A stretch of DNA of 14,171 nt from Paraglomus occultum. Taxonomy: Eukaryota > Glomeromycota > Glomeromycetes > Paraglomerales > Paraglomeraceae. Location of the stretch: positions 1 to 14,171 of the forward strand of contig CAJVPJ010000949.1 of NCBI GenBank assembly GCA_910592205.1. Direction: 5' to 3'. Position numbers and translations under genes: made by a program. Every line of letters starts with the position of its first letter. Positions within the stretch are counted from its first letter, which is position 1. The notes under the pieces were generated by a model. It did no database searches. It was not told where the DNA came from and saw only the letters and a list, made by a program, of their open reading frames with translations. This document shows, in pieces, positions 8,577 to 14,171 of the stretch.

Positions 8577-10614
8577 CTATTTGATCGACTTTGATCTCAT
8601 TCTCGTCATCGGTAACTTCTCCCCTCCACTGACCTTTCTTTCCTTTTTGTCTACATCACTCTTTGCTCGATTATATAAATGTAACCCAATAAATGTTAAA
8701 AAGATTCCAACTCCTTGAACGAACGTAGTCTTTTGTCCAAACCATATTATACTCGCAGTAATTACAAAAATTCGTTTAACCAATGAAGCGATAGAATATG
8801 TAACTGGCGAAGTAATCTCAAGAATGTTGAACGCGAGTGTGTTTTGGAAAAAGTGAGTCGTACCGTTCAAGAAAAAGTAAAAAAGTATTGTCCAGGCAGA
8901 AACGCTCGCGCTTACGCCCAGATCCCCACCCAAAACAAGAAATCCACCAAACTTAAGGCCGTCATACCAAGCCCATATCGGTATCATCAGCACAAAAGCT
9001 ATGGTGCTTGAAAAGAACATCAAATTCAGCTTGTCCAATTTCTCTTCCCCAGGCATATCCGGTCTTCGCAGTAGCGTCTTGGAAAACACGTTCTGAGCAA
9101 CAAAAATTATTGTCGATCCCATCGCAAAGAGAAAGCCAATGAAAGAGGACGATGTCGTTGCAGAACATGCAAGCATGACGCCGATGGTAAGAGGGATGAG
9201 AGAAAAGTACACGGCCGATGAATAGGTTACAGAAAAAATGATTCTGTAAAAAGTGACTGTAAATAGGGGCGACAGAGCCTAGAGGATAGAGTAAAAGGAT
9301 ATGAGTATAAAATAAATTTGGTTTCATACACATCAATTTACCACACCCTCTAATTATTCTTACCTTGATCGTATGCACAAAACTAACCGGTACTTGACTA
9401 GTTGCTACGCTCGAAAAGCCATGACCAACAATCTGAAACCCACTCAATGGCACGGTCTCTTTGAGAATGTCCACTGTCAGCCTTCGAATCCTTGTGAATC
9501 CTAGCCGACCGAGTGCATGGCAATACAACGAAACAAAGCCAAATTGTATCCATGTGAGCGTGACCGGGTAAGGGAATACGTTCAAAAGGGATTTACCAAT
9601 GTTGTTTGTTACTGCCGATGAGGCATACCAGAGTACGCAGAGAAAAAGAAACTTTATGGTTTTGAGGGACTGGAAAGTTGTGATGGACGAGAAGAACATG
9701 GACAGTTGAGAAATAATGGAATTCATATCAATCGAGACCGAGAACAATTCAGTCGCTTGGGCAAGAAGAAAGACCAAAAATCTGGAAGATGACATGTTGA
9801 GCGTAGGTTTTGGTAGTGAGGTATCCGGAAATGAGTTGAAGGATCTTTCGTTTGGGTGTATATCAGGATTTGGATCGTCGTCTTTTATTGTGATTGATTC
9901 AAAATCTCTTTTTGATTCGTGTGAGTTTAATGATGCAGAATTGGAGGAGCGAAATTGTTGTGGCTGTGGCTGTTGTTGTTGTTGCAGCTGCAGCTGCTGC
10001 TGTTCTTGTTGCTGCTGTTGTTGTTGCTGTTGTATTTGTCGCTGTTGTTGCTGTTGTGCTGGTGGTGGATGTGATAGCGTGGATGACTTGTTGGTCGGTA
10101 TGCTTGGTAGTATACTGCTTGCTATTCCGGATGACACTTTTGGTGCTGCTTCCGTTGCCGCAGAATTTGAATTTCCACTTCCGTGCTGTATGGTAGTTCC
10201 AAATACAGGACCACCATGTTTGTCATATTTGTTGAGGGTATTCGACCTGTGTCTAGTTGGAGTAGTAATGGGGGGATAGGTCAATGGTGTTGGAGTGATA
10301 GCTGCAGTAGCCATTGGTTGTGATGGTTGTTGGAGAATGCCGAGCTCTGCGACAGTATGGTTTGAATTCGAGCTGTCTGTGTTTGTGGTAATATCTTTAT
10401 CAGCTGTATTGTCTGTACTGTTCTTTTTATTATTTGTTTCTTGGTGGTTATTATTAGAATGATTCGAGCCTTGTTTTTTATAATTATAATTTCCCCGGCG
10501 TTTTGAGGAAGGCTTCCTTTGTGGTGCGTATGAGGAATCTACTGCAGTGTAAGCCGATGTCGCTGTTGCTGTTGCGGTAGTTGTGTGGAATTCTTCTGGT
10601 AGATTTGGAGTCAT
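8577..10614 (-). CDS. TPT/nucleotide-sugar transporter-like (SLY41/SLC35E type), two coding exons, 650 aa
   Basis: This is a drug/metabolite-superfamily transporter, probably in ER or Golgi membranes. Yeast SLY41, a relative, suppresses loss of YPT1 in ER-to-Golgi traffic; the substrate is unknown. Exons are 10614-9364 and 9278-8577, with an 85-nt intron (9363-9279, GTAAGA...CTAG, phase 0). The join gives VHTIKALSPLFTV, the usual family sequence. Residues 1 to about 318 are low-complexity, rich in S, T, N and Q, with a polyQ region at about 187-220. The membrane core starts near 319 (FLCVLWY...NIGKSLLNVFPYPVTLT) and ends near 620. Near the end is PVTYSIASLVKR (575-586), the family's late lysine-arginine signature. 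The tail is basic, with KSIK at the C-terminus. The ATG at 10614 was chosen because it follows a good 3' splice site and opens the S/T-rich N-terminus. The frame is open back to 10731, so an earlier start is possible but adds an unlikely hydrophobic, cysteine-containing stretch. The long N-terminal extension is unusual compared with the compact core. Confidence 0.92.
9957..10060 (-). repeat. CAG/CAA triplet tract encoding polyQ in the TPT-like gene
   Basis: The plus strand shows GTT/CTG/TTG triplets, read on the minus strand as mixed CAA and CAG codons for glutamine with single E, L, R, I and P interruptions. Mixing of the two codons limits slippage. The protein tract spans roughly residues 187-220, in the disordered N-terminal region well before the first membrane segment. 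Confidence 0.9.
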
Positions 10615-10621
10615 TTGGATA

Positions 10622-10967
10622 CTAGTGATGGAAAAAAAGAAAGAAAAAGAACAGTCAGACAATGAGGACAGAAATGGGAAAATTGGGAGCAAAGTGTATA
10701 TATATCTACATGAATGATTGATAAAGTACAAGCTTTTAGTGAGAAGCGAGAGTTTTTTAAAAAGAGGGCTCTACGGAAGAATGCTTGAAATGCTGACTGA
10801 TCGTATGGTGAGTAAAGATTGATGAGAAGAGAGACGAAAACAGTAAGTCTTAGCTTATAAATGGGGAAAGGGAATATGTCAGTTTTTTTCAAACATGACC
10901 CGGACTTGTATCCGGTCTCTTTGTCTCTCGTTCTCGTAGTTTGACTTTTTTTTTCAATGACACTTAC
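10622..10967 (-). other. Possible 5'-UTR intron of the TPT-like gene
   Basis: On the minus strand a strong donor (TTTG|GTAAGTGTC) sits at 10967. An equally strong acceptor ends at 10622: a CTGAC branch-like site near 10656, then a long pyrimidine tract, then CACTAG. Only seven bases separate the acceptor from the ATG at 10614. The 346-nt intron would be longer than the other introns here. If real, transcription starts upstream of 10967 and the TATA-like motif at 10697-10705 is inside the intron. Confidence 0.4.
10697..10705 (-). promoter_or_regulatory. TATA-like element upstream of the TPT-like gene
   Basis: TATATATAT (9 nt) lies 83-91 bases before the ATG at 10614. It is a plausible TATA box if the gene has no 5'-UTR intron. 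If the candidate leader intron (10967-10622) is real, this motif is intronic and not a promoter. Confidence 0.3.
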
Positions 10968-11264
10968 CAAAGAAAAGGTGTTTGAAATAATAAAGTAGCT
11001 TTGTGTCTCTAAACCATTTTTCTTTTTCTTTTTGTGGAGGGGGGAAGTGGGTGTATATATATAAATATAGCAATATAAATAGCGATTGTGTGTTTAGTAT
11101 AATGGCTTGGAATAAATTCAAATAAAGGCATGGATTGTAGATTGCAGTTATGTGTGACATGAACGTTGATATTAATATATATGAATAACATTAATGAATC
11201 ATATATGGTAATGTATAGTATATTATATTACGAATAATGTCATAAACTGTCATATAATATAAAT

Positions 11265-11371
11265 AGTGGTGGTGGTAGTGATGGCGTAGTAGTAGTAGTG
11301 GTGGGTGGTGGTAGTGGTGGTTGGTAGTTTGGTCGTGGTGGTGAAATGGGTGGTGATAGTTGTGATAGTAA
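11265..11371. repeat. GGT/AGT triplet-rich region
   Basis: A degenerate trinucleotide tract dominated by GGT, AGT and GAT on the plus strand. On the minus strand it reads as histidine-rich frames, which is why open frames appear here. The copies are imperfect and I see no gene. Confidence 0.8.
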
Positions 11372-11425
11372 GTAAAAATAGCAGTATCAGCATATTTGAG
11401 ATAGTCTGTGTAATACATATATACA

Positions 11426-11588
11426 GCACATACGTAATGAGATAACTAGGATAACACATCCTACATATATGCAACACATACTAGACATACTGTATAACAC
11501 ATCACACATATCTATCACACATACTGTAACACACATACTACATACCACACATACTACATAACACATACTACTTATCTACTTATCTACA
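11426..11588. repeat. Degenerate ACACATACTACATA minisatellite
   Basis: Variants of ACACATACTACATA recur about ten times with changing spacing, clearest at 11510-11572, and decay into CTTATCTA units at the right end. The block is strongly purine/pyrimidine biased between strands (few G on the plus strand). Confidence 0.75.
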
Positions 11589-12115
11589 TTTCTAACGAAT
11601 ACCAACTGTCAAATTCAGTCAAACGGAACACGGTCAAGAAGGGATAAAAATAGAAACATGCAGATGGAAGATGTCATTCAGATAGAGTGCAGGAACATCC
11701 AGCAATCATAGCAATTTGATTCTAACCATGTGATTTACTATCGTACACGCTATATCAGCGTTCACTGTTTGTTTCTGTATTCTCCACTCCGCCACCCCCT
11801 TTCAAACCTAATTTTTATTCGGCAATTCAACGAGTTATCTCCGATAAACAGGTATTTGGTCAGATTTGTAAACGACACTAGTAACACAAATTGTAGTTCG
11901 ATAGATTAGCAGAGATCTATGATGGGCTTGTATGTAGTGTAATGTAATGTAAACGCACCCTTTTGGTATACCCGAATTTTTTTTCCACGTTGATAGCGGA
12001 ACGGAAACAGACATATCAGTGTTTGAAGCAAACACACAACTTTGAAAAAAAAAACAATAGCTAACCAATTAGTAGATCTAAAACCATAATCTTGAGTTCT
12101 TCTTGTTTACTTTAT

Positions 12116-12200
12116 TGTTTATGTTGTTTACGTTGTTTACGTTGTTGTTGTTATCGCCGTATTGTTTTGCGTTGTTATCCTCATATTGTTTTGCGTTATC
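12116..12200. repeat. GTT-rich tandem repeats, including a 24-nt period
   Basis: A 9-nt unit of the form GTTGTTTAC recurs at the left side (12116-12140). It is followed by TATTGTTTTGCGTT at 12160-12173, repeated exactly at 12184-12197, a 24-nt period. No coding or RNA gene is visible. Confidence 0.8.
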
Positions 12201-13317
12201 ATATAATCTAGTGTGAGTTTACAAGTACTGGAAGAATGTTGGAACGAAACAGAGATAGACTATAGTTGCAATATGTATTAGTATAGTAATATCAATGAGG
12301 CAGACACTGATTGAAAAAAAAAAGGAATGACAAACTATAAAAAAATCCTTTGGGTTTATAAATATTTGTTAATATAAATAGTATATACATCGTATTGTTA
12401 ACTTATACTAATTTCTAAAAATAGACAACTGGCATCGAGGGAACTCCAATTTTATAGTGTTCAGTTGACAACAGCTTATCGTAGATAAATCTTCTCTTCT
12501 TCTCTCTTGGCTTCTTGTTTATTGCCCCACTTGTCCTATGCCGTAAATGACATTTTACCAAGCATCTAAGCTAATTAAAGTATTATATGATGTCATCTCA
12601 CACAGGGCGTGGTTCAAAATGACATACGCTAAATGTATAATCACAGTTAGCAGACTTTGGAAATTTGACATCCCCCTGGCTGGCTTTAGGCATATGGATT
12701 CAGTTAGTCTTGTAGATAGCGTTGTTTCTTCTGTATTACTGTTTAAAAGCAAGCTTTGCCGTCGTCAAAAAAAAAAATCAAAAAATTGAATTCGTCCGAA
12801 AACAGTAATATTTATTATTATCCGTATTGGTATGCTGAATTCTTAAACGTTTCTGGCTGATAAAAGTTACAGTTTACTATATTACTAGCGGGTGCATCTA
12901 ACTGCAGCGAGTCATGTAACCGCAGCATTGGAGTAATCGATCACATGACATGGCTTATGTCATTGTACTGTTTCCAAGTTATTGTTTTGTTGACGTTTAG
13001 AATAGAAAGTTATACAATGGAAATAATATAAATAAGCTGCAACTGATATAAAGATTCCAAATGCTCACTAGTCTAATTTCATTATTATAATAAATTAGAA
13101 ATGCATTATACAATAGTTACTGATTACAAATTCCTAGTGGATACTTTCCCATACTAAGAAAGTTAGACTGCAAATTAATTCAGACACCCAGTTGAATTCT
13201 TGGTTCTTGTAATCAAGTTGCTCAATTATAGGCAGGAACCAGTCCAGGTTATTCACAATCCCTACGTGGCTAAGATTTAATTTCGTTACATCAATTCTAC
13301 TTGCCACCACCTATTGT

Positions 13318-13333
13318 ATATTAATATTAATAT
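13318..13333. repeat. Perfect 16-nt AT palindrome, second copy
   Basis: This is identical to the palindrome at 7125-7140 and extends to 18 nt with the flanking T and A. It is probably an AT-composition effect. Confidence 0.75.
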
Positions 13334-14094
13334 ATTCAATAATACTGACTTTGCTAACATATTATTACTATTACATAATAATTGTGAATAATACGGTGCC
13401 TCCAATAGTCACGTAGCAATGCAAGAATTTACATACGATTTTAGTAACATGGTAATAACTGTATTTAACTATTAATTAAACTTGTTTGCAGTGTCGGTTT
13501 ACACGTATTAATACATTTTGTAGTTTGTAGTTTGCTTGTTGTTGCTTCTTTTTTTCTTCACTTTTCCTTTACTAGAAAGAGATTATTAAGGTCAGCGAAA
13601 AAATTTGGTCGATTTTATCTTGGAACTTTAATTGACAAAAGCGTAAAATTCGTATTGTTAACGAGGAAAAGTTTATAAAAATTGCTTTCAGAATGGTTAA
13701 GTACATAATTACAAACATGTATAAATTTGCGTATAAAAATTAGTAAACGTTTAACCTACAGCTGTGCTGCTAATAACGAAACGCAAACTAAGCTCTTTTG
13801 CATTATAACTTGACGGTTTGTTTACTGAACGGGAGAATTGGTGCATTGATAAGTGAAGCAGTAATTGCGACACATCTAAATAGATTGAAAAAAATTCTAC
13901 CAAGTATTAAATATGTTGTCTATATACTTTGTTATTTTTCAGTCTCTTTTTAACACCAAATTAGAAGACTTTGTAGTTATGTAGTACAAAACCTTTTCGT
14001 TGACTTTAACAATATTTTTTTTTTATAAAAAGGTATCTACAAATGTATTAAATATGTGTAAAACGACACTGTAAACAAGTTTAATTAAGATTAA

Positions 14095-14171
14095 TACAGT
14101 GGGTGACCAAAAGTCTCCGACCACCCCTTAAAATTTTCGTTGATCATGCATAACTCCGTAACGAAACATTA
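14095..14171 (+). mobile_element. Left end of a Tc1/mariner-like transposon, cut by the window edge
   Basis: TA at 14095-14096 is followed by CAGTGGGTGACCAAAAGTCT and then CCGACCACCCC. A CAGTG...ACCAAAAGT start directly after a TA target is the typical terminal inverted repeat of Tc1/mariner elements, including those of fungi. The sequence differs from the pogo-like end at 1-75, so this is a different family. No matching second end occurs in the window, so the element continues to the right. Whether a transposase follows cannot be seen. Confidence 0.72.

Larger units (their letters stand above)
10615..14094. other. Long region with no coding gene seen (5' leader, then repeats)
   Basis: The first part (10615-10967) is probably 5' leader or intron of the TPT-like gene. 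Beyond it I see only low-complexity DNA: a GGT/AGT triplet region, a degenerate ACACATACTACATA minisatellite, GTT-rich repeats and plain AT-rich sequence. Open frames here of 60-80 codons have no family resemblance and several are direct readings of repeats. The 80-codon frame at 12547-12789 ends in an A-run artefact and is not supported. The stretch ends at a transposon terminus at 14095. Confidence 0.6.

Noticed and set aside
9716-10279. 187-codon plus-strand frame with a long cysteine-rich stretch
   Set aside because: It is the reverse reading of the polyQ and S/T-rich coding exon of the TPT-like gene; GTT/CTG triplets read as Cys in another frame.
10614-10731. Upstream in-frame start at 10731 for the TPT-like gene
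   Set aside because: The extra residues are hydrophobic and cysteine-bearing, and they overlap a likely 3' splice site and pyrimidine tract; the ATG at 10614 is more plausible.
11191-11477. Histidine- and tyrosine-rich minus-strand frames
   Set aside because: They are direct readings of the GGT/AGT triplet repeat and of the start of the minisatellite.
12547-12789. 80-codon plus-strand frame and its antisense partner
   Set aside because: No recognisable motif, ends in a lysine-coding A tract, and both strands are open over the same stretch, which suggests chance.

Overview
The window looks like nuclear DNA from a fungus, probably an early-diverging one such as a Mucoromycota member. The reasons are an AT-rich background, short GT-AG introns (most 67-140 nt), many simple repeats, and three spliced genes whose proteins fit fungal families. 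No bacterial operon structure, tRNA, rRNA or CRISPR array is visible. The lineage is inferred from gene structure and protein style, not from a search.

Layout. Positions 1-75 are the end of a pogo/Tigger-like DNA transposon. 76-1463 is gene-free upstream DNA with simple repeats. 1464-3044 (+) is a four-exon ZIP-family zinc/iron transporter of 358 aa. 3045-3357 is a tail-to-tail 3' intergenic region. 3358-6809 (-) is a 17-exon homologue of ARMH3 (C10orf76; fungal domain DUF1741), 663 aa once spliced, with an apparent 7-nt microexon before the last exon. 6810-8576 is a gene-free region with hairpins and homopolymer tracts. 8577-10614 (-) is a two-exon nucleotide-sugar/triose-phosphate transporter-like protein (TPT/SLC35E, SLY41-like) of 650 aa. 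It has a long Q/N/S/T-rich N-terminal extension and perhaps a 5'-UTR intron reaching back to 10967. From about 10970 to 14094 I see no gene, only triplet repeats, minisatellites and AT-rich DNA. At 14095-14171 a Tc1/mariner-like terminal inverted repeat begins and runs off the window.

The three genes are not an operon. The ZIP protein should move divalent metal at a membrane. The other two can both be tied to the early secretory pathway: animal ARMH3 works at the Golgi with GBF1 and PI4KB, and yeast SLY41 is a suppressor of ER-to-Golgi transport defects. This may be chance adjacency.

The observation most worth a second look is the 7-nt microexon. Without it, or a longer competing exon with the same end, the reading frame of the conserved C-terminus cannot be joined. 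With it, the protein aligns residue for residue with the animal family across the junction. I found no clear new multi-gene system.
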